Shown piece by piece: positions 47,608 through 58,860 of a DNA stretch of 64,000 nt. The notes beneath the pieces were generated by a model. It was not told the DNA's origin, did not search any database, and saw only the letters and a list, made by a program, of their open reading frames with translations. This stretch comes from Bradysia coprophila (lineage: Eukaryota > Arthropoda > Insecta > Diptera > Sciaridae), in the NCBI RefSeq assembly GCF_014529535.1, contig NW_023503616.1, positions 3,968,001-4,032,000 on the forward strand, given 5' to 3'. The position numbers and the translations under genes were made by a program. Every line of letters starts with the position of its first letter. Positions within the stretch are counted from its first letter, which is position 1.

Positions 47608-48985
47608 GGGTGTAATGCACTATTTTTTGCTTAATTTATATAATGAAATTTTTGGTGCAACGCTTGCCGTCTGTGAAAGACTCAAAAGTTAAGGTAAACC
47701 TATTCCGTACTACTGTAACATATGCCATTTTTGGATGTAAGAATAACACCATAAAAGTTGGTTCTAACAATCTAACAACCCACTTCGAAGTGCGTCGGTT
47801 CTAATTTATGGAACTTTCCGTCAATCGTTAACAATAGAAACGTTTCTTATTTTCAAATTTCAGATTCATTGTTGTTTATCAGAATTTTCTGAAGGCTAAT
47901 TGCTATCCATTTCTATCTAAAAGAAAATAATTTTACACGGTCTTTCTACTTTAGCATTATCCGTTCCGTATCTAAAGAATTACGAAGTGAATCTTTTGAA
48001 TTTTATTAACGGTATGATCAGCATATGAATAAATGAAATAAAAATCAAATATTCTCAACACTCCTTGATGTCGCCCAAATGTTACTTACAACAGAGTAAA
48101 AAAAATATTGTATCTTACCTCCCATGCGAAATACTCAATACCAAGGCCTGTCTCACAGAAACATGTTACCTTTGTTTCTTGATGTTGTTACTGGATTATA
48201 TTTCTCATTTATTTCTTCTTTTTTTTCTCTTCCCCTTTTTTATTGTATGTGGAAATGGATACGTGAACTAAACATTCTTAAGTATACCATTCGTATGTAT
48301 ATCGGCATTGAGTATCAACCAACCCACATATATGAAAGAAAAAAGAAAGAATTATTGTTACATGCAACTAGAAATGATGCACTTTGCTTTAAAAGCATTT
48401 TGAAGGGATATTATATACGTTACTTACATATGAATAAACGACTTGGTCGAGATCATCACATGCTGTTTGATGATTATGATTTATAGACCCAAGAAAACGA
48501 ATTTGTATTTTTTTTTCCTCTGAATATATATGAATGAATGAGTGATGGGTCTATAAAGGCCATAAAGGCCATATGAAATAAGCTTTGTGTATATTGAATT
48601 CGTTTAAGAATGTGTATTGCTGAACTGAGTCTGGTTCTGGATAATATTAATCATTTAGCTATGTTATTGTTGATTGATGAGCGGTTTAAATATGTTTATT
48701 GCTGGATAATTTTCAATAATGTATCACATTCCCTGGTCGTTGGTTGTTTAAGTTGACTGACGTAATGGTTTAGTTTACATTTAATTTATTTATATTGTTT
48801 TTAACCTTTCAGAGACGTCCAGCATATCAGTAGTAGTATAATAACCGTGTCTATTACTTAATTTACTTTGTAAAACGTTTCAATAGATGCGTAATCTTCA
48901 AATTCATTTCTATTAACATTTATTTTGCTGTATAAGGTCTCATGACTTTACTTTTTACCATAGCCGGTATTACTGAATTGGATAA
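47608..48985. other. Intergenic, no gene seen
   Basis: A plus-strand frame at 48124-48486 (120 codons) is hydrophobic then basic but resembles no family and overlaps another frame. It is regarded as chance. Confidence 0.5.
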
Positions 48986-49205
48986 TACAGTCAGAGACAG
49001 TGAAATTTCAGCATGAAACTGCTTTAGCCACAGCACTGCTACAGAGCTGTGCTTTAGCTGTTTTTCTGCTGATCCACACATACAATCAAACTGTTTATAC
49101 TTGTTTATACCATTGAAGCGTCTAAACAGTTCTGATTGTTTGTTTGAATCAGCTGAAAAACAGCTGAATCAATTTCTTGCCAAAATTTCAAAACCTCTAG
49201 CTGTA
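48986..49205. mobile_element. TA-flanked MITE, family A, copy 3
   Basis: Starts TACAGTCAGAGACAGTGAAA and ends CCTCTAGCTGTA. Inner arms CTGTTTTTCTGCTGATC and GAATCAGCTGAAAAACAGCT match the other copies. An extra small palindrome (CACAGCACTGCTACAGAGCT) near the left arm is absent from the other two copies. Confidence 0.75.
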
Positions 49206-50157
49206 TTTTGAATTCAAACACTCAACTGATTTTAACCTTATTTTATCGACAGCGGTCGAAACTGACGTTAAGGTACATATAAAACTGTTATTTTCTAACA
49301 GTATTTTTCACCTATAGTTACTTAGACTGACAATTTTAAACTGTCGGTTTCATAAGTTCAAGATTGACAGTGTGTTTCCAGCCTTAGACCGAAACCACAC
49401 GAGCATTTTGCCGTCGTTTTGCTGCATTTTCTATTAGCTGATACTGATACTTCATTTATTTTAATATGCATTTTGTTATACAAAACAATATTGGCTACTG
49501 ATCATTGCTCAATTTTGTCGCCACTGTCGATAACAGATGGTATAGCAAAAGGTTGGAGATTCATTCAAATCACGCATTCATTCATCCATACTAAAGAACG
49601 ATGACCCTTCTAACGACTATAGTCAATATTTTTATTATTGTTTCTCCTACTCGTATGTCCATGCCTTTATTGTTGATCATTTACTTTTCGCTATCTATTA
49701 AATTAACGACACTTACGAACTTCAACATTACAATATCGTACTCGTATAATGTTGGAACGGAGAACGAACAGACATTAAAAAAATGACAAAGAATTTAATT
49801 TTAGAATTTATCTCGGTGGTATGTACTCTAGACTCTACGCACATACAATTTGACATAGTTCACTCCTGTTCGTTATACTTTGTGTTCGCAATTGAAAATG
49901 ATAATCTCATTGAGAAGAAAATTTATTGTCGAGCCAATTCAGTTCTTCAATTGATTTGTGTCATGTCACATTATATCTTTAGTAATTGAACTTATTGGCT
50001 GCTGTTAATATCCGAGTTATAATCAATTTTTTTTACTGCAGTTTCCAATTGGATAACAAAATTTAAAGTTTAATTTAATTTACAATGGTTGGTAGTTAAT
50101 CTTTTCCTTTTAATATTTGATTGCATTTTGGTTCAAATTTGTCGGTATGGTTTTCTA
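49206..50157. other. Intergenic, no gene seen
   Basis: Three adjoining short plus-strand frames (49419-49989) are AT-derived and unlike any family. A good copy of the dispersed motif, GTCGATAACAGATGGTATAG, lies at about 49525-49545. Confidence 0.5.
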
Positions 50158-53100
50158 CAGTCGAAGAAATTTAGTTTTCGGGTTTTCCAAAGGTATTAAT
50201 CTTATTTAACCCACACTTTATCCCACAACAATGGAATCCACAAATTTAAATTTAGTTAACTCAGCGGTCGCAATGACGGCGCTGCAGTCACGATTTCAAA
50301 ATGTGATATAGGGTGGATAAACTAAATTTTGGTTTTGGTTACATTTTCTCTTGGTTTTTAATTATTACATCAGGCTTCTAAATTAAGAGTAAATTTATGC
50401 AATATAAACCGTTTGAGTTTGAAAAAAGATGTTTTGTATCAGTGAACGATATAGGAAAGCGTTCAGTACGTCTCAACATACAAAAGAACGTAAAATATAA
50501 TTGTACATTTAGCCACCCTACGTCCGTCATCGCTTCTATTGTCTTCAAAAACATATTGTGTGCTTGTCATGATATGTATCAGACGTTTGTTTATTTATGT
50601 GTCTCATCTAAAATGCTGGCCAGCAAAATTTTGATCATTAAATTCAACGGCCAAATTGATCTAAATGTTAAAATAATTGTGAATAATAGTGAAGTTAATG
50701 TGGTTTTGTTTTCTCTTCATAAAGGAATTTGCATCAGTTCGATGTAAAGTGCGGAGCACCATTAGAAAAAAAAACTTGTCGCTGAAGAATGATCAAAAAG
50801 TTGCTGGACGCAGTAGCTACAATTAATGCTTTGCAGGATATAGAATAAAAATTAGAGAAACACCAAGAGCCGTCCATTTGAAATCTTCACAATCATCATT
50901 TCAACTAAAGGCTTTTTTTTAAACGGAACGCAGATTCGGAACATTCTTTTTCGCCAAATTACAATTTGGCATAGGAAATAAATTCAACTCTTTGTATAAG
51001 TGAAGCTCATGATTGAGCTCAATCATGAAAACAGAATCTGGTCAGGAATAAGATAAGAATATGAATATATGACGAACTTCAAAGTTCCTGATTTATAATC
51101 CTGAGATGCCTGCTCATGCAATTATGCGATTTACGATTTCCAAAGAATTTTAATATCAACTTTTAGACAAAATAACAATTTCCAAGTCGGTTTTCTATTT
51201 GATTTATTTGATGTATTTCCGACCTCGTTCTAGGGTAATAAAATTTTCTGTGGATTATTTGTAACTTCATGAAAATATTAAGATGGAAAACCTCAGAAAC
51301 ATTCACATAAAAATTATGCTTTCCTAACTAATGTTGAAATAGCCTTTTTGCACTCATTAGGAACTTAGGAAAATAACTACTGGGCAGTCGAGACGGTTTA
51401 CTTGTAGTCCGAAATTATATTTTGGCTTCGTAGAACTCAGATAAACACAAGAGAGAGGAATTATATGATATGCAGTGCATACTGTCCCGTACAATCTTTT
51501 TCTAAATAAAAGTTATAGTCAAATCGACAATATTGTATTATTTGGCGATTTGTCATATTTTGGAGTTTCTTCACACTTTGGCGACTTTTCTTGACAATTC
51601 ATCATATTTAGTTGATTTGTTAAATCATCAAGAAAAGTCTCAGAAGTGTGAAGAAACGCCATAAAGACAAATTTTCAATTCTCTATGATCCTTGGAGTTT
51701 CTTTACTCTTTGGCGATATTTCTTGGTTTTTCTTCACATTATGGCGATTTTTCTTGTTGATTTAACAAATCAACCATAATGATGAATTGCCAAGAAAAAT
51801 CGATAGAGTGTGAAGAGAAGAAGAGAAAAATCGCCAGAGTGTGAGGAAACGCCAAAGTGTAAAAATACGTTTTTGAAATGTCTCTACATTATCTTTCGTA
51901 AAATGATAGTGTCCTCGGGATCTTTCGTTAAAGTATGAATTCCCTAGGATCGAACCAGATGCCGTTACCTGACGTAAAATAAGAGTTTCCTTAGGATCGA
52001 ACCAGGCAGCATTTCGTAACTTTTATAAAAGGATAGATTCACTAGCTTCGAACAAATAACGCCTTTTAGATAAATTTCGTAAAAGGATAAATTTCCAAGG
52101 ATTTGTTTAATCACCACGAAGAATCGCCAAAGTGTGAAGAAACGCAACAAAGACAAATTTATCATTCTTTGTTTTTGCCGGCGTTTCTTCATCCCTTGCC
52201 AATTTTTTATTTTTGGCGATTCTTCATGGGAATCATGATTAATGACGGCTACGAGCTTTAGCGAAAACGAATGAGATGTTCCGATCCGAATCTGCGAGCG
52301 AACTTCCGTTTCGTTTAAAAAAAAAGCCTTTAGTTGAAATGATGATTGTGAAGATTTCAAATGGATGGCTCTTGGTGTTTCTCTAATTTTTATTCTATAT
52401 CCTGCAAAGCATTAATTGTAGCTACTGCGTCCAGCAACTTTTTGATCATTCTTCAGCGACAAGTTTTTTTTTCTAATGGTGCTCCGCACTTTACATCGAA
52501 CTGATGCAAATTCCTTTATGAAGAGAAAACAAAACCACATTAACTTCACTATTATTCACAATTATTTTAACATTTAGATCAATTTGGCCGTTGAATTTAA
52601 TGATCAAAATTTTGCTGGCCAGCATTTTAGATGAGACACATAAATAAACAAACGTCTGATACATATCATGACAAGCACACAATATGTTTTTGAAGACAAT
52701 AGATCATTGTCAATGTCGTTTGAGCTGTCAAATAAGTTGTCAATTTCACAATGCTAACCTCAAATCGAACAAAAAAAGTATTGGGTTGTGAGACGCCACA
52801 CAAATTTTCATACATTTCAAGCGGCGGCTTTGTGAACGAAACATCTTTTGAGGTTAACTTTGTGAAATTGACAGCTTAGTTGACACTTTTACAGAGAAGA
52901 AACCGCTATTTGACACTGATGTATAGAAGCGATGACGGACGTAGGGTGGCTAAATGTACAATTATATTTTACGTTCTTTTGTATGTTGAGACGTACTGAA
53001 CGCTTTCCTATATCGTTCACTGATACAAAACATCTTTTTTCAAACTCAAACGGTTTATATTGCATAAATTTACTCTTAATTTAGAAGCCTGATGTAATAA

Positions 53101-53303
53101 TTAAAAACCAAGAGAAAATGCAGCTAAAACCAAAATTTAATTAGCCACCCTATATCACATTTTGAAATCGTGACTGCAGCGCCGTCATTGTGACCGTTGT
53201 GTTAACTAAATTTAAATTTGTGGATTCCATTGTTGTGGGATAAAGTGTGGGTTAAATAAGATTAATACCTTTGGAAAACCCGAAATCTAAATTTCCTCGA
53301 CTG
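50158..53303. mobile_element. 3.15 kb foldback transposon with ~0.8 kb arms
   Basis: The ends are CAGTCGAAGAAATTTAG and, inverted, CAGTCGAGGAAATTTAG, each next to TA (50156-50157, 53304-53305). The left arm (50158 to about 50957) and right arm (about 52258-53303) are inverted near-copies over hundreds of bases. The right arm is longer because of an insertion at 52704-52922. The ~1.3 kb centre is built of repeated short inverted units such as GTGTGAAGAAACGCC, TGGCGATTTTTCTTG and AGGATCGAACCAG. The only sizeable frame (50397-50747, 116 codons) lies in an arm and is echoed, broken, in the other. No transposase was recognised, so it is probably mobilised in trans. Confidence 0.85.
52704..52922. 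mobile_element. Element nested in the right arm of the 3.15 kb foldback
   Basis: Comparison with the intact left arm shows a 219 bp insertion flanked by ATAGA on both sides (52699-52703 and 52923-52927). The insert is itself an inverted repeat: GTCAATTTCACAATGCTAAC faces GTTAACTTTGTGAAATTGAC, with TGTCAA-rich ends. The duplication could also be read as TA only. Confidence 0.75.
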
Positions 53304-53560
53304 TACCAAATTTTTTGTTTCCGGACAAAGTACGCATAAATGTCCCGTCTGGCATAAGTTTACTTGGACATTATAGCCACCAAGTTACAACATCTCCGAA
53401 TTTAGTCCTAGTGACTTTAATGGCGTAAATAGTGTCTGCCGAGTTAGTCAGATCCTTAGTGTTAAAACCAAGTGAACGATTTTATATCATACGGTGGAAA
53501 ATGTATGTCGATGTGAGCATGGTTTCTTCTATATTCTGCTCGTTGAAGTTTGTAGTGTTA

Positions 53561-53680
53561 GGCTGCGAGCGCACTTACGCCGTTTAGCACTCCGTTTACG
53601 AGTGAACAATAGAAGCTCCTCCCACTTTCCATTGTTAAAACGTAAACGGAGAGCTAAACGGTGTAAGTGCGCTCGCAGCT
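53561..53680. mobile_element. PIF/Harbinger-like MITE, 120 bp
   Basis: Ends GGCTGCGAGCGCACTTAC and the inverse GTAAGTGCGCTCGCAGCT. Pairing continues through CCGTTTAGC, CTCCGTTTACG and AACAATAG-type centre. TTA lies directly outside both ends, a 3 bp duplication typical of PIF/Harbinger elements. A chance frame overlaps it. Confidence 0.75.
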
Positions 53681-53729
53681 TTATCTGATTCAGATATCAA
53701 AGTCGGAATATTCAAAGGCATGTAATTAA

Positions 53730-54575
53730 AGTGATAGCTATTTAATAAGAAATGATCACAAGAAAATAGGAAATGATCACTAGAAAAAGAGAAATGATCA
53801 CAATTTTTTTATGATAGCAATAAAAATAGAATTTGATCACCAAAAAATAAGAATTTGATCACTAAATATATGCAATTTTACCACTAACATATGATCGTCT
53901 CGAAATAAGAAATGATCTACAATTATACGAATTTGATTACAAAAAATAAAGAAATGATCGTGCAAAATAAAAAATTTGATTGCAAGAAATAAGGATATGC
54001 TATCTATTATTCTGTTTGATTATTAGACGATGGAAGAGAAAAAAAAATTAACACCTAAGTTACCAACACCGTTCCGGCGCCCGGCTCGCATTGCGGCCCT
54101 CCGCTTCGCTACGGGGCAATGGGCCGGATCGCTCGGCGTATTAAAACGCTTTTTATGTGCAATGAATTACACAGACTAATTATTAGACGATGCGAGAGAA
54201 AAAAAATTAACTCCTAAGTTACCAACACCGTTCCGGCGCCCGGCTCGCATTGCGGCCCTCCGCTTCGCTCCGGGGCAATGGGCCGGATCGCTCGGCGTGT
54301 TAAAACGCTTTTTATGTGTATTCGTTCGGACTTTTAGTGATCAAATTCTTTACTTTTAGTGATCAAATTCTTTATTTTTAGTGATCACATTTGATTTAGC
54401 GGGTGGTAGGTACTACTTGTGATCACTTCTTATTTTAGGTTGATAGAATCTTATTTCGTAGTGTTATATTTGAAAAACTGGTTGTGATCACATTCTTATT
54501 TTCCTGCAATCATTTTTATTTTCAAGTGATCAATTCTTATTTTAGATTTATCGCTTTTATTTCTTCCCATATTCA
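53730..54575. repeat. Foldback with TGATCA-rich arms
   Basis: The left arm (to about 54010) repeats AAATGATCACAAGAAAATAG-type units. The right arm (from about 54330) repeats the inverse, TTTTAGTGATCAAATTCTTT. About fourteen TGATC sites occur in all. The outer ends pair again (GTGATAGCTATTTAATAAG with CTTATTTTAGATTTATCGC). The centre holds the GC-rich direct repeat at 54021-54312. It is non-coding. Confidence 0.75.
54021..54312. repeat. Tandem pair of GC-rich 160 bp units
   Basis: Two copies starting TATTAGACGATG at 54021 and 54181 are nearly identical for about 130 bases. Each contains a ~75-base core of very high GC (CCGTTCCGGCGCCCGGCTCG then GGGCAATGGGCCGGATCGCT), in strong contrast to the AT-rich surroundings. 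The core folds on itself (GCATTGC with GCAATG). Few differences between copies point to a recent duplication. Confidence 0.85.
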
Positions 54576-55494
54576 AATCATTCAATGATTTGTCATGAGC
54601 TTTGACCCGCCTGACGTTGATGAAAAATTCGTAGAAAGAAAATGTTTTTTGCATAAAGGCTCAAGAGCTTTGGCTAAGGTAGAACATTTCCTTTAAATCT
54701 CGAAAAATCTGAAGAATTTTTTTTTTAACATTTTAATAATTAATTTGGTAACATACGGGTCGAAAGTGTTAGATCTACTGGAGATATGTTTGAATGCTTG
54801 ATGAAAGGTTCGTTTTACTGATTTAGCTTTGTTCGATACTAACAATTGTTAGATTTACCTTTTAGGAACGGCTAGTCACCTGTTATCCTCAACAACACCA
54901 AAAACAATAAATTATAGGTCTGGATAGTGTTCTCTTATAACATAGCAAAATAGTATAAGAGTAAACAGAAGAAGCAACAGATTTATACGTAGTCTGTGAC
55001 GATGCACTAGCAGCTTGATAACTAGGAAAATATACCGTTATGGATTAGATTTCAATCATTAAGCTGATAAGAATGTTCGATTTTTCAGAACGGTGTTCTC
55101 ATGACCCTTTCAACTCTACAGATTACAATCTGTTTGAATTAAACAAAGTGCAAAGTTGCACGATTCAACACTCTCAGCAATAAAATCACCGACCACATAA
55201 CAAACACATTATTTCAGTTGATTTTAAAATGTTTATTGTCAACAACTGCTACCCAAAAAAATATTGATTGATTCACAGTTTAGAAATCTAAAAAAAAATA
55301 GTTGGTCTTTTCCTTGAGCTGAACCTGATAGTAGCCGCTTTATTGGCTGAAAATTAAGTATTCAAGTGCAACAAATTACAAAATGCTCTAAAGATGCACA
55401 AATTAAGTAGATCAAGTTACGTGGTTGGTATTCACATTCAAAATAACTGCTTTTCAAAATACTACTTCCACAACGAATTCCTAACGAAAACTTC
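54576..55494. other. Intergenic, no gene seen
   Basis: AT-rich, between a foldback element and the 3' end of the minus-strand cyclotransferase-like gene. It holds one weak copy of a dispersed motif (ACATAGCAAAATAGTATAAG at about 54941-54960). Confidence 0.5.
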
Positions 55495-56044
55495 TTATGC
55501 AGCTGCTGAGGCTGGAGTGAAATCCTCTTCTCCAAGACCCTTATTTCTTAAAGACTTCTTAATGTATGGATGCTCGTGAGAATTTTTGTATTCCGTCAAG
55601 TATGGCAAATCGAGTAGATGTTCAGGATACTTGTCCAACAAAAAGACATCGCAGGGAACGTTTCTAAATTGTAAAAACCAAAATAATTTACAAAATTCTA
55701 CCGCCATTAGTTGCGTCAACTTACCCTTCACCGATTCCCATATTCATTAATTGCGTATCTCGTTTGTACAATCGCTGACAATCTTCCAAATTATCCAAGA
55801 TTTCCATCATTTTTTCATCGACCTCGTAAATTTCACCAGTTACATAGCTTCCTACTCCTGGCTTATTGAGCAAAAATGGAATGTTGTAGCGTGTACCAAT
55901 GACCAGGGGCATCTTTTTGGTTGTCGTTGCCTTGCACCAATATTTAGCAACGCCATTTGAGGAATTTTGTAAGATATTGTGATTGGCTTCTCCTGATTTT
56001 AAGGTACCGTAGACGAATAGTTTTTTAAGAGTATTAGCAGCTTG
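55495..56044 (-). CDS. Gamma-glutamylaminecyclotransferase-like protein (AIG2/Tina-1 type), copy 1, 5' end unresolved
   Basis: Two exons, 56044-55725 and 55663-55495, joined in phase by a 61 bp GT-AG intron. The first shown exon opens after a good acceptor, in phase 0, with QAANTLKKLFVYGTLKSGEA, so the start codon must lie on an upstream exon that I could not identify. GGCT-like fold features: FVYGTLK (substrate loop), RYNIPFLLNKPGVG, TGEIYEVD, and LEDCQRLY, whose Glu matches the catalytic acid of GGACT. Family enzymes release 5-oxoproline from gamma-glutamyl amines. The second exon has the usual EHLLDLPYLTEY and then a C-terminus (EEDFTPASAAA) unlike the other two copies. It is transcribed away from them. 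Confidence 0.87.
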
Positions 56045-57865
56045 CTGAAATGGTATAGTTATGGTTCAGTATGAATGCTGTGTAGTGTATACGAAAGATT
56101 TTTCTTTAAGATGAAATGTATGTGTCGAATGTGAACGGAGAATTTTTAAAGTAATGAAATCAAGACAACTCTCATCGTACGGTCATAGTGCTCCTGCTCC
56201 TTTTTAATAGGTACAGATCCCCCAGATTTAACACACTTATTGCGTGAATTCCACCATCACCAAAAAATGAGTTAAATTGATGTCCCTTCCTTGGGTCAAC
56301 TCAAGTTCCTTCATTCTCCTTTATTTTGTGCAGACTCAATTTAGCTGCGGTAACGCTTCTCGTACTTTTTAATGACGACCGTCATGAAGTGAATTCTAAT
56401 CAATTCCTCACTAAACTCATTTGATGAATGGAGGGTAGCATATCATGAGAAATCTGATGGATTTCTCCAGTCCTTAACTGGGACTGTGACAATATTTGGT
56501 GGCTTCGAATCAGTTGAATGTGGCGACAGTTCACAATGCAATGTTACAACAAATCATTTAAAGACCATTCGTATGTCGTTATACATATCTTTCACAGGCA
56601 TAAATGTACTTGATAAGAGCCCACAAAAGAACACAATCGTACAGTATACATTTAGAGTGAAATCAGTTGTACCCATTTTCAATTCGTATGTTATAAATGC
56701 TAATCAACTTTTCGCACTTTGTGTGTATGTATACGTAGACATTATTATGAAGAAGGAATTCACGTACTCCAAATTATTGTGTGCATCTCATTCCTTATCG
56801 GCTTTAGAGAAGCAATTTAGTTATTCTTAGAGGTTTATAGCCGGAAATCTGTAAGTACGAACAGGTTTTTGCTTTGAAGATGGGGCTTGTGCTTTGTAGA
56901 TACATATGCAAAACGTTTCCTATTTTTTCTCGTTTCTACATTTTTATTAATTGGATTGTGACGTCATAATGTCATTATTCAATCGCATGATTTTAGGAAA
57001 ACAGATAGTTATAAATAAATATTAATCTCAACTCCATTAATAAAACATTTCAATAAACCATCAATTATATAAACTGCGCAAAATCCTCGAAAAAAATTCA
57101 TAAAACCACCGTCAAAAGACGCACATAAAAAAATGGTTCAAGAAGAATATATAATATGCGGCGTATTGGATGGCTCTGATATCACAAGGTTTCGATGTCA
57201 AAACTTTACCTTAAAATTCACCATTTTCCTTTGACTGAATTCAATTTGAATCAAAAATAAAGTAAAATATTCAGCTTTCTCAAATCCACTGCACACTGCT
57301 GGTTCGTATTTGAATCAGGATTTATCGAATATTTCCAAAAATTTTTGATATCAACAGAACACACGTCGTACCAAAAAAAAATAATTTTTTCTTGTAATGT
57401 TGTACAACAGTTTGTGTGTGTTTACCGACTGTTTGAGTCGGTTTCTTTTGTGGTGTGTAATAGGCACAAATTATGGAAGAGATATGGAAAACTTGAAATT
57501 TTTCAGTGAGACAGTGCGATGCATTCGCGTATATGTGTGTGATAGATGGAACTTTGAGCAGCTTTAGTATTGAAAAACTGGAAAACATATCTATACATTT
57601 ACTGTTGACCTTGTTCGTTCCATTTGTCTGGTTTTTTGTATTTACGAAAGGTATACTACAACTCTAAAATTCCTATACTTTGTTGTATACTGTTCTAAAA
57701 TTAAATAATAGCAAAATAAGGTAATTAGAATTTGGTGTTTACTATTAATTAGTTCGGTGCTTCCATAATGAGAATATCGTTACAAGTATCAAAACTGTTC
57801 GTTTTGCTGCTTATTATTGTTTATTTGACTGTTCAATGTTCATTGCAAAACGTGGTGGAATTGAC

Positions 57866-57922
<57 letters not shown>

Positions 57923-58860
57923 TTAATATTATATTATATGTAATGACATGGTTAACAAGGTGGAAAAGGGATAGATAGTGTACTCATTAAAGAGGAGACA
58001 TATTGAATCATTAACTTATATTATATACAACACCTTCGGTAGTGATGCTAAAAATGGTTTATTTCGGCACATCGACAGGTATCGAATGCAACGATTATTG
58101 TTCGTAACCGGTAGAAGCGGAATATGTGATATGCAATAATTTGGCAAAATACAGAAAATATTACATGCTGCATGCGCTGACAACCATGGTTTGTCATGTT
58201 TTAAGCACTTCTTTCGACGCTCTCAGCATATAAAATCCATTACATAATTCGGGATAAAAATGAAAAGTCTCGTTTTCGTGCGTTTATTGACCTTGGTTAC
58301 CAATTCTTTCAAACGAACACTCTACTTTTCATCTATTTATCCCTATTCATGTAAAGTACTATCAAAAGTTCCTCATTTCCTCTAAGAAACTGTAAACTAT
58401 TAAGACTATGAGTACATACACAACGTCTTTCAAAATTTTCTCTGTTACATTCATAAAACTGAGAGAAACATTGTCACCCTAACTAGCAGCACTCAGCTGT
58501 TCAAAGCAATTAAATTCAAATTTAATGAAATTTTGCGATTTTTTTTTTTTTGGTTTCTACCTGATTGCTTCGGAACTTTACCTGAAAGTGGGTTTTGCAA
58601 TCTCGGTTATTAGTTTCATTACTGCTGATACTGTACTTTGAGTCGTGTTTCCATTTTGTACAATTCACGTTTATTGTTAGACATTTTTCTTACTTCATCT
58701 GTTTTGACATAACTCGTTTTGACGCGGTTTGCTAAATAAGACCAGAGCTTTTCTTATCATCGGTAATGACAACAGATTAATAGCCGTTTCTGAAAGGTTC
58801 AATTCCTTCAAGAGTTTCCCTAAAATTATTGTTTTTTACTTGAATCCTCAGATATCTAAA
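56045..58860. other. Region between divergent cyclotransferase-like genes
   Basis: Should contain the missing first exon of copy 1 and both promoters. A frame at 56486-56830 (plus) has no family features. On the other strand a 40-codon ATG-TGA frame at 56676-56554 codes for a small peptide with one hydrophobic stretch; it is noted as a finding. Also here are a TA microsatellite and one dispersed-motif copy at 58758-58798. Confidence 0.5.
57871..57919. repeat. (TA)n microsatellite
   Basis: About 24 uninterrupted TA units preceded by ATATG. Confidence 0.95.

Noticed and set aside
48124..48486. A 120-codon plus-strand frame
   Set aside because: No recognisable domain, overlapping frame on the same strand, AT-driven composition.
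50397..50747. A 116-codon plus-strand frame that might be a gene
   Set aside because: It lies in an arm of the foldback element and its inverse copy at 52491-53070 is broken. No family features.
51940..52010. GGATCGAACCAG-like sequence resembling the T-arm of a tRNA
   Set aside because: Part of tandem inverted units inside the foldback; no cloverleaf can be drawn around it.
53750..54560. Regularly spaced TGATC repeats resembling a CRISPR array
   Set aside because: Units are degenerate, spacing is short and irregular, arms are inverted, and the window is eukaryotic.
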